NCBI RefSeq assembly: GCF_006065315.1
Contig: NZ_CP040749.1
Coordinates: 124,001-188,000, forward strand
DNA from: Aureibaculum algae
GTDB lineage: Bacteria; Bacteroidota; Bacteroidia; Flavobacteriales; Flavobacteriaceae
Length of the DNA: 64,000 nucleotides
Direction: 5' to 3'
The notes under the pieces were generated by a model. The model made no database searches. It was given only the letters and a program-made list of their open reading frames with translations, and was not told the origin of the DNA. Below, piece after piece: positions 44,183-52,073 of the stretch (the stretch's first letter is position 1; each line of letters begins with the position of its first letter). The position numbers were made by a program, and so were the translations under genes.

Positions 44183-45436
44183 ATGTATTTTTTATATAAC
44201 ATAGCGGTTTATATTGCAGCTTTTTTGCTTAAAATTATTGCAATTTTTAATAAAAAGATTGCTCTTTTTGTTGAAGGTAGAAAGGATGTTTTTGTTCAGT
44301 TACAAAATAGTTTTGGATCTGATAGCAAAGTTGTGTGGTTTCACTGTGCGTCTTTGGGAGAATTTGAACAAGGAAGACCAATCATAGAAAAAATACAAAT
44401 ACAAACTACAAATTCAGAATCACAATTTTTTGGATCTAAAATATTAGTTACTTTTTTTTCGCCTTCAGGTTATGAGGTTAGAAAAAATTATGAAGTAGCT
44501 GACGTGGTTACTTATTTACCTTTAGATACCAAAACGAATGTAAGAAGGTTTGTAGAAATTGTAGACCCTATCATAGCAGTATTTGTAAAATACGAGTTCT
44601 GGCCGAATTTATTGAAAGAACTTAGAAAAAAACAGATAAAGACTATTTTGGTTTCGGGCATTTTTAGAGAAAATCAATCATTTTTTAAAGGTTATGGAGG
44701 ATGGATGCGAAAATCACTACAAACTTTTGATCACTTTTTCGTACAAAACAATGAATCTGTAAAATTATTGAATAAAATAGGGTTCAACAACACGACGCTT
44801 TCTGGAGACACAAGATTTGACAGAGTTTATGAAATTACGAAGCAAGAAATTGACATTAGTTTTGCTGAGAAATTTAAAAATAATAAAACAACTTTGGTGG
44901 CCGGTAGTACTTGGCCTAAGGATGAAGCATTGTTGGTTAGTTTTATTAATAACGAATCAAATGAGAATCAAAAATTTATCATAGCACCGCACAATATCAA
45001 TATACAAGGAATTGATAAATTAAAACAAAGCATAAACAAAAAAGTACTATTGTATTCAGAAATGGAGAATAAGGATTTACGTGAATTTCAGGTATTAATT
45101 ATTGATACTATAGGAATTCTAACTAAGATTTATAACTATAGTGATATTGCATATGTTGGAGGTGGATTTGGAAGTGGAATTCATAATGTACTGGAACCAG
45201 CGACTTTCGGAGTGCCAATAATTATTGGCCCAAATTATCATAAATTTAATGAAGCAAAAGATTTACTTCAGCTTGAGGCATGTGTGTCTATTCAAAATTC
45301 GGAAGAGCTTGATACTGCACTAACTTTATTATTTAGCGATGACGATTTTCGTAAAAATAAAGGTAATATTGCCAAAGAGTATATTTTGAATAATATTGGG
45401 TCTACCCAAAAAATTATGAAATACATCAATAACTAA
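44183..45436 (+). CDS. waaA: 3-deoxy-D-manno-octulosonic acid (Kdo) transferase
   Basis: Adds Kdo to lipid A precursor at the cytoplasmic face of the inner membrane. A short N-terminal membrane anchor (about residues 3-22), the acceptor motif CASLGEFEQGRPIIE (near residue 55), the later AGSTWPKDE nucleotide region (near 239) and GGGFGSGIHNVLEPATFGVPIIIGP (near 330) define the family. 417 residues. Only the acceptor-binding loop is shared with other GT-B enzymes. It is divergent from the sugar-nucleotide block and 13 bp upstream of the Crp-type gene. Confidence 0.94.
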   Translation: MYFLYNIAVYIAAFLLKIIAIFNKKIALFVEGRKDVFVQLQNSFGSDSKVVWFHCASLGEFEQGRPIIEKIQIQTTNSESQFFGSKILVTFFSPSGYEVRKNYEVADVVTYLPLDTKTNVRRFVEIVDPIIAVFVKYEFWPNLLKELRKKQIKTILVSGIFRENQSFFKGYGGWMRKSLQTFDHFFVQNNESVKLLNKIGFNNTTLSGDTRFDRVYEITKQEIDISFAEKFKNNKTTLVAGSTWPKDEALLVSFINNESNENQKFIIAPHNINIQGIDKLKQSINKKVLLYSEMENKDLREFQVLIIDTIGILTKIYNYSDIAYVGGGFGSGIHNVLEPATFGVPIIIGPNYHKFNEAKDLLQLEACVSIQNSEELDTALTLLFSDDDFRKNKGNIAKEYILNNIGSTQKIMKYINN

Positions 45437-45449
45437 TTTTCTGAACATC

Positions 45450-46085
45450 ATGATTAAAGAAAAATTAACATCTTATTTTAATGTAGTTTTTGAGGAGGCA
45501 CTTGTTGATGAAATCGTCAAAGTAGGTGTCTATAGTAAGGTAAGGGAAAACGAACTTTTGTTGGATTTAGGTGATAAGTTTGATAAGATTCCTTTGATAC
45601 TATCAGGTGCAATAAAAATTAGTCACGAAGATACTAAGGGTGATGAAATTGTATTGTATTACTTAGAACATGGCGATACATGTACCATTACTTTTGGCAG
45701 TGGATTGCACGGTGCAAAAAGTGAGATTAGAGGTGTGGCAGAAATGGATTCTGAAATTATATTTATACCCGTTGAAAAAATGGATGAATGGTTAGCCAAA
45801 TATAAATCTTGGAGAACTTTTGTAATTGATAGTTACAATACACGTCTATCAGAAATGATTGAAGCAATAGATACGTTGGCTTTTAAGAAAATGGACGAAC
45901 GTTTGTTCAAATACTTAACTGATAAGGTAAAAATTATGAGAAGCACAACCTTGACAACAACGCATCAAGAGATTGCTCAAGATTTAAATACATCACGGGT
46001 TGTAATTTCTAGATTGTTAAAACAACTTGAAAACGAACAAAAAATTAAATTATTTAGGAATAAAATCGAAGTTCTTGAATATTAA
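45450..46085 (+). CDS. Crp/Fnr family transcriptional regulator
   Basis: Cyclic-nucleotide-binding-fold sensor domain (residues about 20-130, LILSGAIKISHED-like region) and a C-terminal HTH with THQEIAQDLNTSRVVISRLLKQLE (about 170-193). There are few cysteines near the N terminus, so it is unlikely to carry an Fnr iron-sulfur cluster. In Bacteroidota this type commonly sits next to YeeE/YedE sulfur-transport genes, as here (9 bp gap), and probably controls them. 211 residues. Confidence 0.9.
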   Translation: MIKEKLTSYFNVVFEEALVDEIVKVGVYSKVRENELLLDLGDKFDKIPLILSGAIKISHEDTKGDEIVLYYLEHGDTCTITFGSGLHGAKSEIRGVAEMDSEIIFIPVEKMDEWLAKYKSWRTFVIDSYNTRLSEMIEAIDTLAFKKMDERLFKYLTDKVKIMRSTTLTTTHQEIAQDLNTSRVVISRLLKQLENEQKIKLFRNKIEVLEY

Positions 46086-46094
46086 AATATAATT

Positions 46095-46655
46095 ATGATT
46101 GAATTTTTTTTACAACCTTGGCCTTGGTATGTCGCAGGTCCATTGATTACTTTGGTTATGTTCTTACTCTTTTATTTTGGTAAAACATTTGGAGTGTCCT
46201 CAAATTTAGAAACGATATGTGCTATTGGTGGAGCCGGTAAATTCAACAGTTATTTTAAATTTGATTGGAGAAAAAATACGTGGAACTTAATCTTTGTTTT
46301 TGGTGCAATTATAGGCGGTTTTATATCATATCAATGGCTTACTCCAAACGAAGTTATTGCTTTAAATCCTCAAACGATTCAAGATTTGTCAGAAATAGGT
46401 ATTCAAAATGCCGGACAATCTTATTTACCAGCTGAAATTTTTTCATTAGATGCATTATTTTCTTTAAAAGGAATTTTAGTTTTATTGCTTGGTGGATTTT
46501 TAGTTGGGTTCGGAACACGTTATGCGGGTGGTTGTACATCGGGTCATGCTATTGTTGGGTTAAGTAATTTAGAAATTCCATCATTAATTGCAGTTATTGG
46601 GTTTTTCGTAGGTGGATTAATAATGACATGGGTATTTATTCCGATAATATTTTAG
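46095..46655 (+). CDS. YeeE/YedE-family membrane protein, N-terminal half-type
   Basis: 186 residues with four to five hydrophobic helices and the motif GFGTRYAGGCTSGHAIVGLS (near residue 140) that carries the conserved transport cysteine of the YeeE/TsuA thiosulfate transporter family. Full-length YeeE proteins are about twice as long. Here the function is split with the next gene 3 bp downstream. Inner membrane, likely sulfur-compound uptake. It is regulated by the adjacent Crp-type protein by inference. Confidence 0.9.
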   Translation: MIEFFLQPWPWYVAGPLITLVMFLLFYFGKTFGVSSNLETICAIGGAGKFNSYFKFDWRKNTWNLIFVFGAIIGGFISYQWLTPNEVIALNPQTIQDLSEIGIQNAGQSYLPAEIFSLDALFSLKGILVLLLGGFLVGFGTRYAGGCTSGHAIVGLSNLEIPSLIAVIGFFVGGLIMTWVFIPIIF

Positions 46656-46658
46656 AAG

Positions 46659-47072
46659 ATGAAATTTATAAAATTTTTTGTAGTAGGTATTTTATTTGGC
46701 ATTATACTAAGTAAATCAGAAGTTATCTCTTGGTTTAGAATTTATGAAATGTTTAAGTTTCAATCCTTTCATATGTATGGCGTTATTGGTTCTGCTGTAG
46801 TCTTAGGTATTCTTATTATTCAGTTATTCAAAAAAGGTATTATAAAAAATAAGGATGGTAAACAAATTATTGTACCGCCTAAAAAGAATGCTTTTAAAGC
46901 TAATTTTCTTGGTGGTATTATTTTTGGTTTAGGCTGGGCTTTAGTTGGTGCTTGTCCTGGACCTATGTTTATTTTATTGGGTAGAGGAGTATTGGCAATT
47001 CTCATTATTGTATTTGGTGCTTTGTTGGGTGCTTTTGTATATCACGCAGTTAAAAAGTGGATGCCAAACTAG
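46659..47072 (+). CDS. YeeE/YedE-family (DUF6691-type) membrane protein, C-terminal half-type
   Basis: 137 residues, about four helices. GWALVGACPGPMFILLGRG near residue 90 is the second cysteine-bearing YeeE motif, complementary to the first gene. The pair likely forms one heteromeric sulfur transporter. The DUF6691 name is from memory. Inner membrane. Confidence 0.9.
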   Translation: MKFIKFFVVGILFGIILSKSEVISWFRIYEMFKFQSFHMYGVIGSAVVLGILIIQLFKKGIIKNKDGKQIIVPPKKNAFKANFLGGIIFGLGWALVGACPGPMFILLGRGVLAILIIVFGALLGAFVYHAVKKWMPN

Positions 47073-47124
47073 GCATTGTTTTCTTTCTTATCTTTACCAA
47101 TAATTCTATTATAAAATTACAATC

Positions 47125-48108
47125 ATGTTAACCGATAATTTTGGTAGGCAAATTTCTTATTTACGATTGGCAGTAACTGATCGTTGTAACTTGCGTTGCC
47201 AATATTGCATGCCAGCACATGGCATTGATATAGTTGACAGAAAGGAACTTCTTACTTTTAAAGAAATGTATCGTGTTACGAGAGTTTTAAGTGAACTAGG
47301 TGTTAATAAAGTTCGCTTAACGGGAGGGGAACCTTTTGTTCGTAAAGATTTTATCAAGTTTTTAGAAATGCTTTCTTTTAATGATAAATTGGAAGAAATT
47401 AATATCACTACCAACGGCGTTTTAATTGTAAATCATATCAAAGAACTTGAAGCTTTAAAAGTAAAAACTATAAATCTGAGTATTGATAGTTTAGACAAAG
47501 CGAATTTTGCAAAAATAACGAGACGTGATGTTTTTGATGATGTTTTTAAAACATTGGAAGCTCTAGAAAGGAGTTCTTTAAATTTAAAACTGAACTGTGT
47601 GGTGCAATCGGACGTTAACACTCATGAAATTATTGACTTTATTGAATTGACTAAACATAAAAATTTGGCTGTACGTTTTATTGAAGAAATGCCTTTTAAT
47701 GGTAAAGGGCAACGCAGTATGAAGGAGGAGTGGAATTACAATAAAATTTTACATAAAATTAAATCCAATTATAGCAACGTTACGCCTTTAATATCAGATA
47801 AATCATCTACTTCTCATAACTTTAAAGTACCAGATTATAAAGGGTCTTTTGGAATCATTCCAGCATTCACTAGAACCATTTGTGACGATTGTAATCGCAT
47901 ACGTATTACGTCAACCGGAATATTTAAAAATTGCCTATTTGATAATGGTGTTTTTAATATACGAGACTTTATCCGTCAAGGAGCAAATAATGATGATTTA
48001 AAGCAGCTTTTTATGAGTATTGTAAAGCAAAAACCCGAAAATGGTTTTATTGCAGAGGCCAATAGAAATAATGATGTTTCGGAAAGTATGTCTACAATAG
48101 GAGGTTAG
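47125..48108 (+). CDS. moaA: GTP 3',8-cyclase (molybdopterin step 1)
   Basis: Radical SAM enzyme that rearranges GTP to the Moco precursor. First cluster CNLRCQYCMP (residues about 21-30), second cluster CDDCNRIRITSTGIFKNC (near 252-269), and the functionally important C-terminal Gly-Gly tail (ends TIGG). 327 residues, standard. It is the first gene of the Moco operon, with a 58-bp gap to moeA. Confidence 0.97.
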   Translation: MLTDNFGRQISYLRLAVTDRCNLRCQYCMPAHGIDIVDRKELLTFKEMYRVTRVLSELGVNKVRLTGGEPFVRKDFIKFLEMLSFNDKLEEINITTNGVLIVNHIKELEALKVKTINLSIDSLDKANFAKITRRDVFDDVFKTLEALERSSLNLKLNCVVQSDVNTHEIIDFIELTKHKNLAVRFIEEMPFNGKGQRSMKEEWNYNKILHKIKSNYSNVTPLISDKSSTSHNFKVPDYKGSFGIIPAFTRTICDDCNRIRITSTGIFKNCLFDNGVFNIRDFIRQGANNDDLKQLFMSIVKQKPENGFIAEANRNNDVSESMSTIGG

Positions 48109-48165
48109 GTAAATACAAACAGAGGTCTCCAGTATTGGGGTTTAAGGTTAAAACAGTCATATTTT

Positions 48166-49422
48166 ATGATAACGGTTGAAAAAGCATTAGAAATAATTTT
48201 ATCAGAATCTCAAGATTTCGGTGTTGAAAAAATTCCTTTTATGGAGTCGTTAGGACGTGTTTTAAAGGAAGATATTGGTGCAGATAGAGATTTTCCTCCA
48301 TTTGATAGAGTCAGCATGGATGGTATTGCCATTTACCATGATACTTATAAAAAAGGGGATATCACATTTCCAATTGAAAGCATCCAAGCCGCTGGGGCAG
48401 AACAATTATCGTTAAAGAGTCAAAAGAACTGTATAGAAGTGATGACAGGTGCAATGGTACCCAAAAATGCAGATACAGTTATTCCATACGAGCTAGTAGA
48501 AATTAAAGACGGGGAAGCTGAACTAGCTACTGATACTATAAAACAAGGTCAAAACATTCACAGAAAAGGGTTAGATCGAAAGCAAGGTGATCTACTGATA
48601 AAACAAAACACAATAATTTCGTCAGCTGAAATTGGAGTGTTAGCTACTGTTGGTAAGGCAACAGTAAAAGTAGCAAAACAGCCCAAAGTTATGATTGTTT
48701 CTACAGGTGATGAGTTGGTTGAGGTTGATAAAATACCTTTAAATCATCAAATTAGAAGGAGTAATGTTTATACGTTAGTAGCTCTTTTACAGGAGTTAAA
48801 AATTCAGGCAGATACAGCCCATATTAACGATGATAAAGCCATTTTAAAACAACAAATAGAAGGTTATTTACTAGATTATGATGTGTTGCTTTTCAGTGGA
48901 GCCGTCAGTAAAGGGAAATTTGATTTTTTACCCGAAATATTAGAAGAATTAGGTGTTGAAAAACAATTTCATAAAGTAAAACAACGCCCAGGTAAACCCT
49001 TCTGGTTCGGTACTATTAGTCCTTTTGGTATTGACAGTGAGTCCCGAAGCATCGGGAGAAAAAGGGGTGTGGTAAATAATAGAACTACAATTTTTGCTTT
49101 TCCAGGGAATCCTGTTTCAACTTTTGTAGGTTGCTTAAAATACTTTTATCCTTGGTTGCGAAAATCAATTGGAATTCAATATGTAAATGAAGATAATGCT
49201 AACCTTTCAGAGAACTTCACTTTCCATCCAGCATTGACTTATTTTTTGCAAATACGTCTACAAAATAAAAATGGAAAGCTAATTGCCACGCCTTTAAAAG
49301 GAAAAGGTTCAGGAGATTTAGCTAATTTAGCAGATGCAGATGGTTTTTTAGAATTGCCAGCTGATAAAACAGAATTTATGAAAGGGGAAGCTTTTCCTTT
49401 GATTAGATATCGACCGCATTAA
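48166..49422 (+). CDS. moeA: Molybdopterin molybdotransferase, with an in-frame insert
   Basis: Inserts molybdate into adenylated molybdopterin. N-terminal FPPFDRVSMDGIA, PKNADTVIPYE near 105, STGDELVE near 184, KQRPGKPFWFGT near 273 and FAFPGNPVSTFVGCLKYF near 307. Between the last two motifs a segment of roughly 20 residues (IDSESRSIGRKRGVVNNRT region) appears to be extra; its DNA carries a palindromic repeat at 49042-49057. Length 418 against about 390-400 for relatives fits an insert. Cytoplasmic; operon moaA-moeA-moaC. Confidence 0.95.
   Translation: MITVEKALEIILSESQDFGVEKIPFMESLGRVLKEDIGADRDFPPFDRVSMDGIAIYHDTYKKGDITFPIESIQAAGAEQLSLKSQKNCIEVMTGAMVPKNADTVIPYELVEIKDGEAELATDTIKQGQNIHRKGLDRKQGDLLIKQNTIISSAEIGVLATVGKATVKVAKQPKVMIVSTGDELVEVDKIPLNHQIRRSNVYTLVALLQELKIQADTAHINDDKAILKQQIEGYLLDYDVLLFSGAVSKGKFDFLPEILEELGVEKQFHKVKQRPGKPFWFGTISPFGIDSESRSIGRKRGVVNNRTTIFAFPGNPVSTFVGCLKYFYPWLRKSIGIQYVNEDNANLSENFTFHPALTYFLQIRLQNKNGKLIATPLKGKGSGDLANLADADGFLELPADKTEFMKGEAFPLIRYRPH
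49042..49057. repeat. Palindromic repeat inside moeA
   Basis: TCCCGAAGCATCGGGA is a 6-bp stem with a 4-nt loop, GC-rich against the AT-rich surroundings, and lies in the extra segment of moeA. Its form resembles short palindromic repeats found between genes in Flavobacteriaceae, judged from memory. Confidence 0.7.
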
Positions 49423-49489
49423 TTAACAACAGGCCCCTCAGCCCGACACTTCAGAGTCAGCACTTGTGAGGTCAAAAAAGAACATTGAA

Positions 49490-49963
49490 GTGAACAAATT
49501 CTCACATATCAACAATAAAAATCAGCCTAAAATGGTAAATGTTGGCGATAAAGCCATTACCAAACGTAAGGCCACTGCTATAGCTACGTTGTTCTTAGGT
49601 AAGAAAGTCGTTTCTAATTTTAAAGACAACGATATTACCACCAAAAAAGGGCCTGTTTTTCAAACGGCTATTGTGGCAGGTATTCAAGCGGTAAAAAAGA
49701 CTTCTGATTTAATACCCATGTGCCATCCATTGGCTATTAATGGTGTTGATATAGATATTGATGTTATCGATGATGAACATGCTGAAATTTTATGTACTGT
49801 AGAAATTGAAGGTAAAACTGGAGTTGAAATGGAAGCGTTAACCGGAGCTACAGTTACTGCTCTTACTATATATGACATGTGTAAAAGTATTTCACAACAC
49901 ATGATATTAAAAGAGGTTAAGTTGTTAGAAAAAACCGGAGGTAAATCAGATTTTAAAGGTTAA
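49490..49963 (+). CDS. moaC: Cyclic pyranopterin monophosphate synthase
   Basis: Makes cPMP from the MoaA product. The active-site motif PMCHPLAINGVDIDI (near residue 74) and KTGVEMEALTGATVTALTIYDMCKS (near residue 114) are complete. I set the start at GTG 49490 (NKFSHINNKNQPKMV follows), because family N termini begin at this point. An earlier in-frame GTG at 49466 would add eight residues. 157 residues. It is 68 bp after moeA and 3 bp before the mobA fusion gene. Confidence 0.94.
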   Translation: MNKFSHINNKNQPKMVNVGDKAITKRKATAIATLFLGKKVVSNFKDNDITTKKGPVFQTAIVAGIQAVKKTSDLIPMCHPLAINGVDIDIDVIDDEHAEILCTVEIEGKTGVEMEALTGATVTALTIYDMCKSISQHMILKEVKLLEKTGGKSDFKG

Positions 49964-49966
49964 GTA

Positions 49967-51088
49967 ATGGAGGAAAAGAAGCACCAAAAACATACAAAAT
50001 TAAAAAGGCGTGAAAATGAAAATTTCGCACCAAATGAAATTGCTATTTTAGGTACAAAATGCTCAGTTATTGCTGATTTTGTTCAAAAAATGAGTCAAAA
50101 TCTCCAAAAAGAAGCTAAAATTGGCTATTTAGATGCTTCACACAGTGATTCGGAGATGCAACAAGATTATGATAGTTTTGTGTTTCATCATTCAGGGAGT
50201 TTAGAGACCACAATAAAAACTGAGTTAAACGAGTATAACGAGCGTATTCGTTTATCTCAACACGATTTAGTTTTTATTAATGGTAACCATTATCAAGGAG
50301 AAAAGCAGATCTTAATTTTAGACAATGAAAAGGAGGCTTCTGTAAAAAAACGTTTAGATCAATTAACACGAATTCAATTCATTATTAAATTGAATGACGA
50401 GGTTGATTATTTTGATTGTTTACTTGAAAAATTTCCACATATAAGAAACATCAAAGTATATGCTATGGCAGATGAAGATGCCATTGCTAGACATATCAAT
50501 AATTTAATTCAAGAAAAAATAGCACCAATTAATGGATTGGTTTTGGCTGGTGGTAAAAGTACCCGAATGGGTCAAGATAAAACGGAGTTAGATTACCATG
50601 GCAAACCACAGAGGCATCATGCCGTGCAATTATTAGAAAGAAATTTATTAGATACCTATATTTCTGTGGCTAGTGGTATGGCTTCAGAAGTTGACAGTAT
50701 AATAGAAGATAAATTCTTCGATTTAGGAGCATTTGGAGCTATATGTTCTGCATTTCAACATGATCCGAATAAAGCTTGGCTGGTATTTGCTAGCGATTTA
50801 CCTTTTGTGGACTCAGAAGTAATTCAATTACTTTTAAAGCATCGGAACCCTTCAAAAATGGCGACTGCAATTAAAGGGAAATCCAAAACTTTTGTAGAAC
50901 CGTTAATTACAATTTATGAGCCAAAAGCATATCCAATATTATTGGGTTATTTAGCTCAAGGGTATGCTTGTCCTCGTAAAGTATTGATAAATTCAGAGGT
51001 TGAAATTGTTGAGGTTGATGATGATTTGATACGAAATATAAATACCCCAGAAGAATATCAACAAGCCTTAAAGGAAATTAATGGCTAA
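49967..51088 (+). CDS. mobA: MobA-type molybdenum cofactor guanylyltransferase with a MobB-like N-terminal domain
   Basis: The C-terminal half (about residues 188-373) is MobA: LVLAGGKSTRMGQDKTELDY at 191-210, FASDLPFVDSEVI near 275, and a metal-binding D in SDLP. The N-terminal 185 residues start NEIAILGTKCSVIADF (23-38), which aligns in position with the MobB P-loop but has no GKT/S lysine. The MobB-like domain is therefore probably degenerate. Converts Mo-molybdopterin to its guanine dinucleotide form. It overlaps the next gene by 8 bp. Confidence 0.88.
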   Translation: MEEKKHQKHTKLKRRENENFAPNEIAILGTKCSVIADFVQKMSQNLQKEAKIGYLDASHSDSEMQQDYDSFVFHHSGSLETTIKTELNEYNERIRLSQHDLVFINGNHYQGEKQILILDNEKEASVKKRLDQLTRIQFIIKLNDEVDYFDCLLEKFPHIRNIKVYAMADEDAIARHINNLIQEKIAPINGLVLAGGKSTRMGQDKTELDYHGKPQRHHAVQLLERNLLDTYISVASGMASEVDSIIEDKFFDLGAFGAICSAFQHDPNKAWLVFASDLPFVDSEVIQLLLKHRNPSKMATAIKGKSKTFVEPLITIYEPKAYPILLGYLAQGYACPRKVLINSEVEIVEVDDDLIRNINTPEEYQQALKEING

Positions 51089-51911
51089 AAAATTACATAT
51101 TTTAAATGGCGATAGTACCGCATTAACTTTAAAGGAATCTGGAATTGAAGGTGATGTAGTTGTTTGGCGAGAAATGCTATGTGAAGGTGCTATTTGTAAG
51201 GAAGTAGGCAGTGATGAATTTTGGTTAAAACGATATGATTATTTTGAGAATGAATTGGGAGTTACCAAATTAGAATACTTCGATAAAACCATAAAGGAAA
51301 TTGTTAAATTGGAGAATGTTGCCAATTATGACGAAATTATATTATGGTTTGAATACGATTTGTTTTGTCAAGTAAATCTAATGGCCTTATGTACTTATTT
51401 ATTGGAGAGTTACGATAAGTCGGTAACCTATCATTTGGTTTGTACGGGCAAAGAAAATGAGAAAGATCAAATGCAAACCTTAGGCGATTATGATGCCGAA
51501 TCTTATCCTCAATTATTGGGTAAGAAAAAGAAATTAAGTCGCATAAAACTGCTGTTTGCCAAAAAATGTTGGGAAATCTATGTTAATAATAATCCAGAAG
51601 AATTAATGGCTTTTAATTTTAACCAAAAACCTGATTTTGCCTATTTTCAAATGGCGATTGACCAACATTTACAACGTTTTCCGAAATCTAACGGACTCAA
51701 TCAAATCCAACAAAAATTGTTAGAAGTTATAGGCTCTAATTCTTTAACGAAAAATCAAATTGTTAGAGAAATGTTGTTATGGCAACGTACTGAAACAGTT
51801 TATGGTTTTGGAGATTTACAATATGTTAATTATTTAGATAATTTGAATGCCTATTATACTATGAATGACGAAAATTATCAATTGAACGAAAAGGGTAAAA
51901 AATTTATTTGA
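51081..51911 (+). CDS. DUF1835-family protein embedded in the Moco operon
   Basis: 276 residues. The N terminus LHILNGDSTALTLKE followed by GDVVVWREMLCEGAI and the IILWFEYDLFCQVNLMALCTYLL segment are the DUF1835 hallmark. The C-terminal half (about 150-276) is helical with a winged-helix-like end. No enzymatic motif is known to me. The start overlaps mobA by 8 bp, so it is translated with the Moco genes. A role in cofactor handling or its regulation is a guess from position only. Cytoplasmic. Confidence 0.85.
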   Translation: MAKKLHILNGDSTALTLKESGIEGDVVVWREMLCEGAICKEVGSDEFWLKRYDYFENELGVTKLEYFDKTIKEIVKLENVANYDEIILWFEYDLFCQVNLMALCTYLLESYDKSVTYHLVCTGKENEKDQMQTLGDYDAESYPQLLGKKKKLSRIKLLFAKKCWEIYVNNNPEELMAFNFNQKPDFAYFQMAIDQHLQRFPKSNGLNQIQQKLLEVIGSNSLTKNQIVREMLLWQRTETVYGFGDLQYVNYLDNLNAYYTMNDENYQLNEKGKKFI

Positions 51912-51938
51912 ATCTAAATATTAGAAATGTTGAATTAT

Positions 51939-52044
51939 ACGTCATGCAGAACTTGTTTCAGCATCTCATAACAGTTTGGCACTTGAACATAAACGATTGT
52001 CACCCTGAAATCGAAACTTTATGAATAAACAAGCTCAGAGTGAC
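51939..52044. repeat. Flavobacterial-type intergenic repeats between the DUF1835 and moeB-like genes
   Basis: GTCATGCAGAACTTGTTTCA followed by GCATCTCAT (51941-51969) forms an imperfect hairpin of a kind I recognise as a recurrent repeat in Bacteroidota genomes. A second inverted repeat pairs GTCACCCTGA (51999-52008) with TCAGAGTGAC (52035-52044), one mismatch. Together they fill most of the 162-bp gap. Confidence 0.65.
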
Positions 52045-52073
52045 GAGCACATTAAAATTAAAGAGAAGAATAA

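Noticed and set aside
49423..49489. CCTCA...TGAGG inverted repeat between moeA and moaC
   Set aside because: Only five base pairs and a long loop. It may be a decayed repeat but cannot be supported.
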